DNA of 64,000 bases from Lactobacillus amylovorus DSM 20531 (GTDB taxonomy: Bacteria > Bacillota > Bacilli > Lactobacillales > Lactobacillaceae): positions 2,108,001 to 2,172,000 of the forward strand of contig NZ_CP017706.1 of the NCBI RefSeq assembly GCF_002706375.1, read 5' to 3'. This document shows, piece after piece, positions 18,972-27,870 of this stretch. The notes under the pieces were generated by a model. It ran no database searches and had not been told where the DNA came from. It saw nothing but the letters and a program-made list of their open reading frames with translations. Position 1 is the stretch's first letter; every line of letters begins with the position of its first letter. The translations under genes were made by a program, and so were the position numbers.

Positions 18972-19997
18972 ATGAAAAAGATTGGGAAAATATCAGTAAT
19001 TGTGTTAGCAGGTTTAGCTTTAGCCGGCTGCAGTCAAAAGCCGAAGCAAAAAAATGCATCATCTAAAGGCAGTGCAACTATCAAAGTAACTAAGAACAAG
19101 AAACAGCCCACAAAGATGGGACATTTGTCTGATCAAGATCTAAGTCCACAAAAAACAGTAGCGGTTATAGTGGCATATGCTGGTGATCGTTATTCTGGTA
19201 GTTGGACCAAGGCTTTGCTTGATGGTAAGCAAAACGGTATTGAAGTCGATTTAAAGAATCAGTCAAATTATTCATATATGAATGAGGGTAGCGGCGTAGC
19301 TTATATGGTATCGGCAGATGCTGGATATACTCTTAAGCAAGTGAATGGAGAGAATATTTATTATCTCTTTTCAAATGGTAAAAAATTAGGATCTGTGACC
19401 ATGAAGCAAATGGTTGATTATTTGAATAAACGTGACTCAGATAGTTTGGTAAATAGTTTAGCTCAAAATGCCAAGGTGAACGATGAGCGTTCGGATTCAG
19501 GCGATGATTCTTCAGATTCTGCTGGTAAAAAATCAAACTTACCAGGAGACGACGGATTGTTTAATGTGCCAACTGAATTTCAAGGTACTTGGTATACTTA
19601 TAATGATGATAAAATGTCTATTATTAAAATAAGTCAAAACAAAATCAACGTTGATAATTACGTACAAGAATTGCATAAAGTAAAAGCTGGTTTTCTTGAT
19701 AAATATACTTATGGTGATATGTCTGCATCATATCATAAAGCAACCAAAAATTGGGGAATGGCTGGTATGGGAAGTCAACGTGTTCATGGAATAAATTATA
19801 TGAATGTCCGTGGTTGGATGCAGGAAGCAGGGGATGGAGACTTCTATGGTCTACATACTGAGAACGGTCAATCTGTTTTAGTACTTGCTCAAGGAGCCGG
19901 TCCATGGGTAAGTAGCGTTGCCTGGAAGACGCCACAACTTGCTCAACAATATAAGCATAAGAAATTTAAGGATTTGTATTACCAAGATGACCAATAA
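18972..19997 (+). CDS. Two-domain lipoprotein with GTWY domain
   Basis: A 341-aa lipoprotein. The signal has lipobox LALAGC with Cys20. Domain 1 (about 50-155) begins LSPQKTVAVIVAYAGDRY and contains YTLKQVNGENIYYLF; it resembles the domain of Lreu_0056-type Lactobacillus lipoproteins, from memory. An acidic Ser/Asp linker (DDSSDSAGKK) leads to domain 2, which has FQGTWYTY near 200 and a C-terminal block GWMQEAGDGDFYGLHTEN ... QLAQQYKHKKFKDLYYQ. That block recurs as a fragment at 30471-30723. Start ATG at 18972 follows GAGG; longer openings lack a site. Its 3' end overlaps the following kinase gene. Confidence 0.82.
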   Translation: MKKIGKISVIVLAGLALAGCSQKPKQKNASSKGSATIKVTKNKKQPTKMGHLSDQDLSPQKTVAVIVAYAGDRYSGSWTKALLDGKQNGIEVDLKNQSNYSYMNEGSGVAYMVSADAGYTLKQVNGENIYYLFSNGKKLGSVTMKQMVDYLNKRDSDSLVNSLAQNAKVNDERSDSGDDSSDSAGKKSNLPGDDGLFNVPTEFQGTWYTYNDDKMSIIKISQNKINVDNYVQELHKVKAGFLDKYTYGDMSASYHKATKNWGMAGMGSQRVHGINYMNVRGWMQEAGDGDFYGLHTENGQSVLVLAQGAGPWVSSVAWKTPQLAQQYKHKKFKDLYYQDDQ

Positions 19998-20574
19998 TAT
20001 GAAAAGGATACCGTTAATCTTAATGTTGGGGCCACAAGCTTCAGGTAAATCTAGTTTCATTAAGATGAACGATTTACAAAACTATACTATCTCAGCTGAT
20101 GAGATAAGAATTCGTTTAAATGGAATTAATTCAAATAATGGGCATCCCCAAATAAACTTTGTTGGTCAAACTGAGAAAATTGTTTGGCAGATTTTTAATC
20201 AAATACTACAAACACGGTTACAAAATGGCCTACCAACTATTGTCGATAATACAAATTTAGGCGGGCATGGATTTAATCCAATTAATGATATCTTGAAAAG
20301 AGTACCAGATAATTATCAAGTGTATGTGATCGATTGTTTTAAACCACTACTGGATGCCAATGATCCACTAAGTGAGGAATCATTAACTCATGCGTTAAAA
20401 ATTCTCGACCAACGCAATCGTGATCGAGAATATTCAGTGAATATGGATATTATTCAACGTTTTGTTGATTATTATGCTCACTTCGAAATACCAAATAAGG
20501 TAAAAGTGATTAGCTCTGCTGATCTGCAGAAAGCACAGGATTTGATTGATCTAATTCTAAATTTTAATAGGTAA
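19987..20574 (+). CDS. P-loop kinase, zeta-toxin/PNK-like
   Basis: A 195-aa protein with Walker A GPQASGKSSF, an ISADEIRIRLNG segment and VDNTNLGGHG, matching small P-loop kinases of the polynucleotide-kinase/zeta-toxin superfamily. The RDREY block near residue 140 may supply the lid arginines. ATG at 19987 overlaps the last codons of the lipoprotein gene in another frame, implying translational coupling; a second ATG at 19999 is possible. Substrate unknown. No antitoxin-like gene is adjacent, so a toxin role is not supported. Confidence 0.7.
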   Translation: MTNNMKRIPLILMLGPQASGKSSFIKMNDLQNYTISADEIRIRLNGINSNNGHPQINFVGQTEKIVWQIFNQILQTRLQNGLPTIVDNTNLGGHGFNPINDILKRVPDNYQVYVIDCFKPLLDANDPLSEESLTHALKILDQRNRDREYSVNMDIIQRFVDYYAHFEIPNKVKVISSADLQKAQDLIDLILNFNR

Positions 20575-20593
20575 AAAATTTAACTTAAATTAA

Positions 20594-20637
20594 AGAGTCA
20601 GCATACTATGGAATGCTATAGTGTGCTGGCTTTTTGT
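20594..20637 (+). terminator. Terminator
   Basis: GTCAGCATACTATGG pairs with CTATAGTGTGCTGGC, followed by five T residues. Confidence 0.85.
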
Positions 20638-20676
20638 TATAATAAATATAAGAAATACGTTAACAAGGAAGATAAA

Positions 20677-21252
20677 ATGAAAACATTAACTTTACAGTAT
20701 ACAATTAGTCAAAAAGGTTGGACGGATTTAAGACAGAACGGCAAGATCAGCATTGATGAGCAATCATATTTACTTAATGCGATTCGTGCACAAGATCAAT
20801 ATTTCAAGAATATCTATCTTGAACAATATCTGTTGCAAAAGATTATTAAAGATACGTTGCCAGAAGCAAAAAAGCCAATTTTGGCTAAAAAGATACCGAT
20901 CTCTTGTACACCATTTCCAGAGCATGTAACCGAAATGCCGGATGCCGGTGAAATTTTGTTGGAACTTGAAGTTCCAGAGAATGAGGTTGTAACAGTTGAT
21001 TATCGTACTTGGCTTTATTTAGCTAGCGAAGTAAACAAGACAGTTGAAAAGTACAATAGCATGAAAGATATGAATACAATCTTGAAGTTGCCTGAAAAGA
21101 AATTAAAGATTGATAAGATGATGCGAGTTCAATTGCTTGATGTGTTAAATCCAGCTAAGACAATGAATTTTATCCCTGAACTCAAGTTAGATCAAGTCAA
21201 GAAGGCTTATCAGTCGGCTGATGGTCAACTTGAAGAACTTGAGGATTATTAA
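20677..21252 (+). CDS. Hypothetical cytoplasmic protein
   Basis: A 191-aa protein that I do not recognise. It begins MKTLTLQYTISQKGWTDLRQ behind AAGGAAG. No signal or membrane segment; the C-terminus is acidic (GQLEELEDY). Regularly spaced charged helices (EVNKTVEKYNSMKDMN) suggest an alpha-helical fold. The stop is 19 bp before the next gene, so the two may share a transcript. Confidence 0.6.
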   Translation: MKTLTLQYTISQKGWTDLRQNGKISIDEQSYLLNAIRAQDQYFKNIYLEQYLLQKIIKDTLPEAKKPILAKKIPISCTPFPEHVTEMPDAGEILLELEVPENEVVTVDYRTWLYLASEVNKTVEKYNSMKDMNTILKLPEKKLKIDKMMRVQLLDVLNPAKTMNFIPELKLDQVKKAYQSADGQLEELEDY

Positions 21253-21271
21253 GCAGAAGAAGGTTAAAACT

Positions 21272-22705
21272 ATGAAGAGGAGAGGCTATTTAATTGGTGC
21301 AGTAGCTGCTGGTGCATTGCTATTTAGTTTGAATACTAACGTTCAAGCTGCAACAGTACCAATTTCTGATAATGCAACCAGCTATGTGAGAAAAGGCAAT
21401 CAATACCGTTTCTATTTCAAAGCACCAACCAGATTAACTGTTGCCACTAAGGCAAAATATAAGATCCTTAATACTTCAAATTGGGAATGCATCCCTTATA
21501 AGGGTAAAAACAAGAATACCAAAGTCTTCTATTTGCGTTCTGGTCATTACAATTTGACTACTAAATCTGGTAAAAATGTAAAGATTAAGACTAGCGCTAC
21601 ACGGATTACCAAGATCAGAAATAAGCTGGAGACTTTCTCTCATAAAACTTATCCGTTAGAAACGCGTTTTACCTCAGCTATCCCAATAAAAATAGGACAG
21701 ACGGTTACTGGTATGACTGATATGTATCATACTGAAAAGCTGAATACGATGAATAGATATAAATTTACGCTGGATAAAGATCAAAAAGTAACGATGAATA
21801 TGTCTGTTCAACCTGTGTATGAGAACAGTCGGTCTAATATTTTTAACAATAATGACATTCAAATTGTGCAGGACACAGATTATGGTTATGCGTTAAATCC
21901 ATGGAAAACTAAAGGAACCTTAAAAAATGGAAAATATTCCTGGAATTTAGAGAAAGGGACTTATTATCTAGAAAAAGGTTCTGCTCGTGGTCGTTTCAGC
22001 TTTAAGTTGACTAGCGAAGATACGAATGCTCTTCCAAGTACGCCTAAGTTGACTAAGGTTAGCTCAACTGAAGATGGAATCAAGGTTGATTATACTAAAG
22101 CTGATAATGCGACTGGTTATGGAATTTATGGTTCTTCTCTAAGACGGTATAGATCAAATGATCCTTTGCTTGATGCCGCATCAATGATTGGACATAGTAA
22201 TTTCACCCCTGACGGCAATTATCCTGATGTTTTAACTCAGACAATTTCAAAGAATAGACTGATTAACGGTGAAACTTACGATATTGCTGTTCGTGCGGTG
22301 AATGATGAAGAAGGTAGAAGCTTTAGCCCAGTTTCAGCAAATCAAAAGTTTACTTACTATATTCCTTTAAAGGGCAGTCATGAGAAACCAAAGACGCCAA
22401 CGCTTAAGGTTAGCTATTATAATGACCATGGTTCAGATGAACCATATATCAACATTGAATGGGACGTTAACCCAGAAGCTGATAGCTATGAGATTCAGTA
22501 TAGATTGAAAGGTAGCAGTAAGTGGGCAACCTTCTTTAGCAAAACTAGAAGCGGCGATATAGTAGATGATCCAACGAATGATTTTGGACAAGACTTTAAG
22601 AAGGGCCAAGTTTACGAAGTTCGCGTTCGTGCACTTCACAGTAATTTGATCAGTGACTGGTCCGAGGTTAAAACAGCACGCGTTGATGTTACGCCGAATA
22701 GGTAG
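21272..22705 (+). CDS. Secreted fibronectin type III protein
   Basis: A 477-aa exported protein. The signal peptide ends VQAA before TVPISDN. The N-terminal about 250 residues are beta-rich with Lys/Tyr repeats (TKAKYKILNTSNWECIP). Two Fn3-like modules follow: one starting LPSTPKLTKVSSTEDGIKVD and one starting PKTPTLKVSYY with the typical EIQYRLKGSSKWATF and YEVRVRALHSN strands. No LPxTG or membrane anchor is seen, so it is released or held by charge. AGAAGG precedes ATG 21272. Likely adhesive or wall-associated; no enzyme motif. Confidence 0.8.
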   Translation: MKRRGYLIGAVAAGALLFSLNTNVQAATVPISDNATSYVRKGNQYRFYFKAPTRLTVATKAKYKILNTSNWECIPYKGKNKNTKVFYLRSGHYNLTTKSGKNVKIKTSATRITKIRNKLETFSHKTYPLETRFTSAIPIKIGQTVTGMTDMYHTEKLNTMNRYKFTLDKDQKVTMNMSVQPVYENSRSNIFNNNDIQIVQDTDYGYALNPWKTKGTLKNGKYSWNLEKGTYYLEKGSARGRFSFKLTSEDTNALPSTPKLTKVSSTEDGIKVDYTKADNATGYGIYGSSLRRYRSNDPLLDAASMIGHSNFTPDGNYPDVLTQTISKNRLINGETYDIAVRAVNDEEGRSFSPVSANQKFTYYIPLKGSHEKPKTPTLKVSYYNDHGSDEPYINIEWDVNPEADSYEIQYRLKGSSKWATFFSKTRSGDIVDDPTNDFGQDFKKGQVYEVRVRALHSNLISDWSEVKTARVDVTPNR

Positions 22706-22764
22706 AAAATAGTTAAAAATGTCTTTTAATTGGGTTATTTTGACTTAGTCAAGAGACTTTTTTA

Positions 22765-22797
22765 TAGCATTCCAGAGAGGGATGCTTTTTATTTTTC
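22765..22797 (+). terminator. Terminator
   Basis: AGCATTCC/GGATGCT hairpin and T-rich tail. An almost identical hairpin and spacing precede the AT-rich repeat array at 30793, so both are parts of a duplicated segment. Confidence 0.8.
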
Positions 22798-22860
22798 AGT
22801 AATCGTAATTACAGTAATTATAATTATTGTAAGTACGATTACTGTAATTTAAATTACTGA
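22797..22860. repeat. AT-rich GTAATTAC-type palindromic array, orphan
   Basis: Tandem, partly palindromic units built on TAATCGTAATTACAGTAATT and its complement, ending TTTAAATTACTGAAA. The same kind of array lies directly before the DUF234 ATPase gene at 30874. Here the expected gene is missing: IS256 starts 12 bp downstream. I infer an operator array left after gene loss. Confidence 0.6.
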
Positions 22861-22872
22861 AAAAGAAGATTC

Positions 22873-24242
22873 GAGACCGTAAAATAGTTTGTGTAAGGAT
22901 GAATGATTCCTTAAATTAATTTCTTAAAACATTAGAAAAAGGAGTTCCTTTCTCGTATGATTGGTTTGAACAAAAAACACATACAGAAAGAAGAACTCCT
23001 TCATGAATGATTTTACCAAAAATATGGCACAAGCTCTATTCAATCAAGACAAAATAAACGATTTATTGCGCAAAGAACTCCAGCAAGCAGTTAATGACCT
23101 ATTAGAGGCTGAACTGACTGCGTTTTTAGGCTATGATCCTTATGCCAGAGCTGGCTGGAATACAGGCAAATCACGCAATGGTGCTTACTTTCGCAAGGTT
23201 GATACGCAATTTGGCGAGATTGAAATTCAGATGCCTAGGGATCGCAACGGCATGTTTCATCAGCACACGCTCCCTGACTACAAGCAGCACTCCGATGTTT
23301 TGGAAAGCATGATTATCAAGCTATATTCCAAAGGCGTAACCACCAGAGAAATAGCCGACTTGATTGAAAAGATGTATGGCAGTCATTACAGCCCAGCTCA
23401 GGTATCTAACATCTCCAAGCAGATGATTCTAAAAGTCGAGGCCTATCATCAGCGCAAACTCAGTGACAAGTTCTTCTGCGTTTATTTGGACGCTACCTAC
23501 ATTCCTTTGCGTCGCATAACCTTTGATCGTGAAGCAGTTTATATTGCCATTGGCATCAAGCCTAATGGCCACAAGGAAATCATCGATTACCGCATTGCTC
23601 CCAGCGAAAACGTCGAGAATTGGACGGAAATGCTTCAAGACATGAAGTCTCGCGGTCTAGAACAGGTTGAGCTCTTTCTTTCAGATGGCGTTGTGGGCAT
23701 GAAGACAGTGCTGGAGCAGACTTATCCGAAAGCTCATTTTCAACGCTGTCTAGTTCATGTCATGCGCAATATTTGCGCTAAAGTACGCGTAGATGATCGC
23801 GAAACGATCATGAATGAATTCAAGCAAATTCATCAACAGCAAAATAAAGAAGCTGCGATCAAAGTCTTGCACGCCTTCTATGACAAGTGGAACAGAGCGT
23901 ACAACCATGTCATCAGAAATCTCAAAGATATTGAACCTGATCTGCTGGTCTTTTACAGCTATCCTAAGCAGATCAGAGCTTCAATTTACTCTACCAACAT
24001 GATTGAATCTTTTAACAACGTCATTAAGCGCAAGGCTAAGCCTAAAGCAGAGTTTCCGACTGAACAGTCGCTTGATACTTTTATTGGCATCCAAGCAATG
24101 AGTTACAATGACCGCTACTTCAACCGAATTCACAAAGGCTTTGGTCAGGTTAAGGACACCTTAGAATCTTACTTTGACTAAATAAAGAATAAAAAATCAA
24201 TCTATGAGAAAGATCTATTTACACAAAAGATTTGACAGTTTC
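22873..24242 (+). mobile_element. IS256-family insertion sequence
   Basis: A 1370-bp element with imperfect inverted repeats; left GAGACCGTAAAATAGTTTGT, right (complement) GAAACTGTCAAATCTTTTGT. No 8-bp target duplication is visible, so one flank was probably deleted or rearranged. The transposase is intact. A 219-bp 3' remnant of a relative lies at 43357. Confidence 0.88.
23003..24181 (+). CDS. IS256 transposase
   Basis: A 392-aa mutator-type DDE transposase, full family length. DNA-binding N-terminus with FLGYDPYARAGWNTGKSRNG; catalytic VYLDATYIPLRR (first Asp), ELFLSDGVVGMKT (second Asp), the CLVHVMRN segment and STNMIESFNNVIKRKAK (Glu). No frameshift, hence potentially active. Confidence 0.95.
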   Translation: MNDFTKNMAQALFNQDKINDLLRKELQQAVNDLLEAELTAFLGYDPYARAGWNTGKSRNGAYFRKVDTQFGEIEIQMPRDRNGMFHQHTLPDYKQHSDVLESMIIKLYSKGVTTREIADLIEKMYGSHYSPAQVSNISKQMILKVEAYHQRKLSDKFFCVYLDATYIPLRRITFDREAVYIAIGIKPNGHKEIIDYRIAPSENVENWTEMLQDMKSRGLEQVELFLSDGVVGMKTVLEQTYPKAHFQRCLVHVMRNICAKVRVDDRETIMNEFKQIHQQQNKEAAIKVLHAFYDKWNRAYNHVIRNLKDIEPDLLVFYSYPKQIRASIYSTNMIESFNNVIKRKAKPKAEFPTEQSLDTFIGIQAMSYNDRYFNRIHKGFGQVKDTLESYFD

Positions 24243-24285
24243 GATCTGAAGGATAAGATTAAAGATAAAGAATAATTTGTTAGTT

Positions 24286-24322
24286 TTAAAGCACTTAGTT
24301 TTTAATATTAAGTGCTTTTTTC
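24286..24322 (+). terminator. Terminator
   Basis: A perfect 10-bp stem AAAGCACTTA/TAAGTGCTTT with T-run. The gene it served has been lost to the IS256 insertion. Confidence 0.8.
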
Positions 24323-24393
24323 TTGATGGTCGTCAATTTCTGCTAACAACATTTCTCCTAAACTAAAACATGAAAAACAAAGGAGGAATATAA

Positions 24394-24522
24394 ATGGTAA
24401 AAATTCAACAATTTTTTGTTAAACATCAAAAAATAATTTTGTCACTTAATACTGTGCTGATTTTGCTTGCGGAAGCAGCTAAATGGTTATTCCATATCAA
24501 TGCTGCTTATCAAACACCCTAA
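24394..24522 (+). CDS. 42-aa hydrophobic peptide
   Basis: MVKIQQFFVKHQKIILSLNT, then a hydrophobic helix VLILLAEAAKWLF and a short polar end HINAAYQTP. The ribosome site AAAGGAGGA is near-ideal, 7 nt before the ATG, and a very stable terminator follows 6 bp after the stop. A basic N-terminus and one membrane-spanning or amphipathic helix, with no signal-peptidase site, are seen. Type I toxin-like peptide, leaderless bacteriocin or small membrane regulator are candidates; none is proven. Confidence 0.65.
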   Translation: MVKIQQFFVKHQKIILSLNTVLILLAEAAKWLFHINAAYQTP

Positions 24523-24526
24523 AGTA

Positions 24527-24572
24527 TAAAGGTAGATAGAAACATGACGATGTTTTTATCTACCTTTTTTCT
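24527..24572 (+). terminator. Strong terminator of small-peptide gene
   Basis: AAAGGTAGATAGAAACA pairs with TGTTTTTATCTACCTTT (17 bp with one G-U) and is followed by T6. Confidence 0.92.
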
Positions 24573-24589
24573 TATACTTAGATTGAGGT

Positions 24590-24740
24590 TGAGGTCGACA
24601 ACAGAATGGAATATTAAATTCGACTGTCAAACGGGCCCATAAATGTTTATTTTCAATCAAACTAGATTAAGGGTGTGGATCTCAGAGATCGTATAATCAA
24701 GAAATGGAGCTGAAAATAAATATTTGCCTCAATTGATTTA
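24590..24740 (+). ncRNA. Candidate IS110 bridge RNA region
   Basis: The noncoding 5' end of an IS110 element. A 5-bp stem GTCGA/TCGAC closes a first hairpin (24594-24624). A second long stem pairs AAATGTTTATTTTCA (24641-24655) with TGAAAATAAATATTT (24711-24725), one G-U pair, enclosing a 55-nt internal region with further short complementarities. IS110 recombinases are known to use a structured bridge RNA made from such an end to specify target and donor. The role of this copy is inferred from position and structure. Confidence 0.55.
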
Positions 24741-24755
24741 AAACGGGGTGATTAG

Positions 24756-25958
24756 GTGAATATTATTGGTATTGATGTTAGTCAAGGTGAAAGTCATGCC
24801 ACTTTGATAACAAAAGAAGCGGAAGAAATAGCTTTTAAATTTAAGCATAATAAGAGCGGTTTCCAAATATTAAATTCTTATATTAAACCCGGTACAATAA
24901 TAATATTTGAAACTACAGGTGTTTATTCGGCTCAGCTTACTACTTATTTAAAAAATAAAAAGGTCAAATTTTATGAGCTAAATCCCCTAGAAGCAAAATT
25001 AAGAATGGCTTCTTTGAGAAGAAATAAAACTGACAAGAATGATTCATTTAAATTAGCTTTATTGGGTAAAACTCAATTAGCGGAAATAAAGAATCACTGT
25101 AATAAACAATCTAATTCGTTGTATGAATCTTTACGGATTTTATCTTTGAGATATAAGCAGTTAATTAAATGTAGAACCAGAATACTTAATTTCCTTCGTT
25201 CTAGCTTAGAGCTTACTTTCCCAGAACTAAATCAGATTTTTAAAAATGCTTATGCAGTTTTAGCTCTTCAAGTATTTAGAATGTATTGTCATCCTGACTT
25301 TTTGGTAGGATTAACTCTTAAAGAAATGACCACTAGAGTTTACCAATCTGTTAGCAGGCGAATACATAAAGATGTAATTCAAAGTTATTGTGCTCAAGTT
25401 TGGTTAGCAGCTAAAGACTCTTATCCTGCTGTCCCAGCAGATTCTTTAGAAATTGAAATTATTTCAGAATACTGCGACGAAATAGAAAGTTACAATAAAG
25501 AAATAGCCTATATTCAGAGCAAATTAATTAAGACAGCTGTTGGATTAGATGATTTCAAAGTTATTTCCAGTATTCCTGGAGCAGGTCAATTAAATAGCGC
25601 TTTATTACTGGGCTTTACTGGTGATATTGCTCGCTTTGATAATTATAAACAACTCAATGCTTTCCTAGGTTTGGATTTAAACAGATATCAGTCTGGTAAA
25701 TACGGTAAGGGTGATACTATTAACCGCAGAGGCAGTAGTCAGGGCAGAGCTGTTGAAACAGATATGATTCGAAGCATGTTAAGAAATCAGGGTAAAATTC
25801 AAAATCATTTAGTTGACTACTATTACAAATTAAAAAAGCCACCTTTCAATAAGCATGACAAGGTAGCTTTAATAGCGTGTGCCAATCATTTGAATCGCAC
25901 TATTATAAATTTGGTCCACACACATCAACTTTATAATTATTCTAAGGCAATTCATTAA
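24756..25958 (+). CDS. IS110-family transposase
   Basis: A 400-aa DEDD recombinase. The RuvC-like N-terminal domain starts MNIIGIDVSQGESHATLIT and has IFETTGVYS, LNPLEAKL and KTDKNDSFKLA (Asp/Glu positions). The C-terminal Tnp_20 domain has SIPGAGQLNSALLLGFTGD and the catalytic-serine region NRRGSSQGRAVE. GGGGTGATTAGGTG precedes the GTG start. Full length and intact. The element has no inverted repeats, as usual for this family, so its ends cannot be fixed by eye (about 24580 to 26060). Confidence 0.93.
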   Translation: MNIIGIDVSQGESHATLITKEAEEIAFKFKHNKSGFQILNSYIKPGTIIIFETTGVYSAQLTTYLKNKKVKFYELNPLEAKLRMASLRRNKTDKNDSFKLALLGKTQLAEIKNHCNKQSNSLYESLRILSLRYKQLIKCRTRILNFLRSSLELTFPELNQIFKNAYAVLALQVFRMYCHPDFLVGLTLKEMTTRVYQSVSRRIHKDVIQSYCAQVWLAAKDSYPAVPADSLEIEIISEYCDEIESYNKEIAYIQSKLIKTAVGLDDFKVISSIPGAGQLNSALLLGFTGDIARFDNYKQLNAFLGLDLNRYQSGKYGKGDTINRRGSSQGRAVETDMIRSMLRNQGKIQNHLVDYYYKLKKPPFNKHDKVALIACANHLNRTIINLVHTHQLYNYSKAIH

Positions 25959-25990
25959 TAAATGCTTAGCACGCAATAAGTGAAAAACTG

Positions 25991-26010
25991 CCAAAAGACT
26001 AGTCTTTTGG
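25991..26010. terminator. Palindromic hairpin after IS110 transposase
   Basis: CCAAAAGACTAGTCTTTTGG is a perfect 20-bp palindrome shortly after the transposase stop; a T-rich stretch follows 25 bp later. It may terminate transposase transcription or mark the right element end. Confidence 0.6.
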
Positions 26011-26072
26011 GGTTATGTTTAGTATACTCTTTTTTCTCTATAATAATGATTGACATTCTATAAGAAGTTCTG

Positions 26073-27848
26073 ATGCTAGTAGTAGGAGTTATTGGTTTAA
26101 TTCCAATATTGTTAACAGCTATTTCATCATTGAAAGTAAAATTAGTTTCCATTGATGTTTTGGTATCATTGGCAGTAATTGGCGCTATTATTATTGGCGA
26201 ATTTAATGAAGCAGCAATTGTTACCTGGCTTTTTGCATTGGGTGATGTTCTGGAAGAACTTACTCTTAAAAAGACGCGTAAAGCTGTATCTGATTTAACT
26301 AAAATGGCGCCACGAACCGCGTTAGTCTTGCAAGATGACGGGACAACGGAAGAAGAGGATGTAGATTTTATTGATCCTGGTGAAAAGATTTTGATTAAAA
26401 CCGGAGATCAAGTCCCAGTTGATGGAAAAATTGTCTCGGGTTCAGGTTATCTAAATGAAGCTAATGTTAATGGTGAGTCGAAACCAGCCGATAAAAAACA
26501 AGGTGATCAAGTCTATGCCGGTACAATTCTAGAAGATGGCACCTTGACAGTAGAGACTACAGCAGCCGGAGATGATACTACCTTTGGCAAGATTATCGAA
26601 ATGGTAGAGGAAGCTCAGGATTCCAAATCTCATACTGAGAAGTTGATCAATCGTTTTTCTAAATACTACACTCCTGCGGTATTAGTGATTGCGATTATTG
26701 TAGGCTTAATTACAAGAGACTTCAAATTGGCAATTACAGTAATGGTTCTAGGTTGTCCAGGTGCTTTGGTTATTGGAGTTCCCGTTTCAACTGTTGCCGG
26801 TATTGGTAACGGAGCTAAAAATGGCGTGATGTTTAAGGGCTCTCAAGTAATGGATGCAGCTCGTAAAATCGATGAAATCGCCTTTGATAAAACTGGTACT
26901 TTAACAGTTGGTCACCCAGAGGTAAATAAAATTGAAGTTCTGAGTGGTAATAAGGACGAAGTTGTTAACCTGGCTGCTAACATTGAGTCTCAAAGCAATC
27001 ACCCGTTAGCTAAAGCAATGGCTAAGCTTAGTGGGCAAAAGATTGATCAAATCGAGACTAAGACAGTTAAGGGCAAAGGTATGATAGCTGACTTAGATCG
27101 AGAACGGTATTATTTAGGTAATTTAGCTTTAATTGAATAAAATACTTTTGCTAATCCCAAATTAACTCAAGTAGTTAATAAACTAAGTAACTTAGGAAAC
27201 TCTGTTGTAGTCTTGGCTAATAGTGATCAAAGTAAATTGGCTATTTTTGGCATTAAAGATCGTCTTCGCTCAGAAGCAGAAATCGCATTGATGCAATTAA
27301 AGCAACTAGGCATCAAGAAGTTAGTTATGCTTTCAGGTGATAATCAAGAAACAGCTCAACAAATTGCGGCTGATTTGCCAATTGATGAAGTTCATGGACA
27401 AATGCTTCCAGCTGATAAGGCACAATTTGTTAAGCAGGAACAAGAAAATGGTCATCACGTTGCCTTTATCGGTGATGGGGTTAATGACAGTCCTGCATTG
27501 GCTAATGCCGATGTGGCTATTGCAATCGGTAGCGGTACAGATGTTGCAGTCGATGTTTCAGATATTGTCTTAGTCAAAAATGACTTGCGTAAAATTGCCT
27601 ATGCTTTATCAATTTCTAAGCGGACCGTTTTAAATATGAATGAAAATATTGTAATTGCATTGTTAACCGTGTTGTTACTATTCATTGGGTTATTTGCAGG
27701 TTATGTCGAAATGGCTAGCGGTATGTTTATTCATGAATTTAGCATCTTAGTCGTAATTTTAAATGGTATGCGCTTAATTAGAAATCGTCGAAAAGTTGAT
27801 AACCATCAATTTCCTGATAAAGAAAAAGATTTAGCATTAAACATGTAA
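26073..27848 (+). pseudogene. Heavy-metal P1B-type ATPase, truncated with internal stop
   Basis: One reading frame holds the A domain (VNGESKPADKKQGDQVYAG), the membrane metal site GCPGALVIGVPVST, the phosphorylation motif FDKTGTLT, the HP region SNHPLAKAMAK and the hinge GDGVNDSPALANADVAIAIG. The 5' end lacks the first membrane helices, lost at the IS110 junction, and TAA at 27138-27140 interrupts the frame inside the nucleotide-binding domain. The ion motif is CPG in place of the common CPC, a variant seen in some Firmicute pumps. Intact it would export a transition metal. As read, it cannot make a working pump. Confidence 0.88.
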
Positions 27849-27870
27849 GGAATAAGAAAGGAAGATTTTT

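Noticed and set aside
20608..20676. 23-codon N-terminal extension of the hypothetical protein at 20677
   Set aside because: It overlaps a terminator hairpin; AAGGAAG before the ATG at 20677 marks the real start.
22797..22860. Possible CRISPR-like short repeat array
   Set aside because: Units are overlapping palindromes with no unique spacers and no cas genes nearby; an operator or small repeat is a better reading.
24394..24522. Leaderless bacteriocin assignment for the 42-aa peptide
   Set aside because: No similarity to known leaderless bacteriocins is visible and no immunity or ABC transporter gene is adjacent; kept as an unknown peptide.
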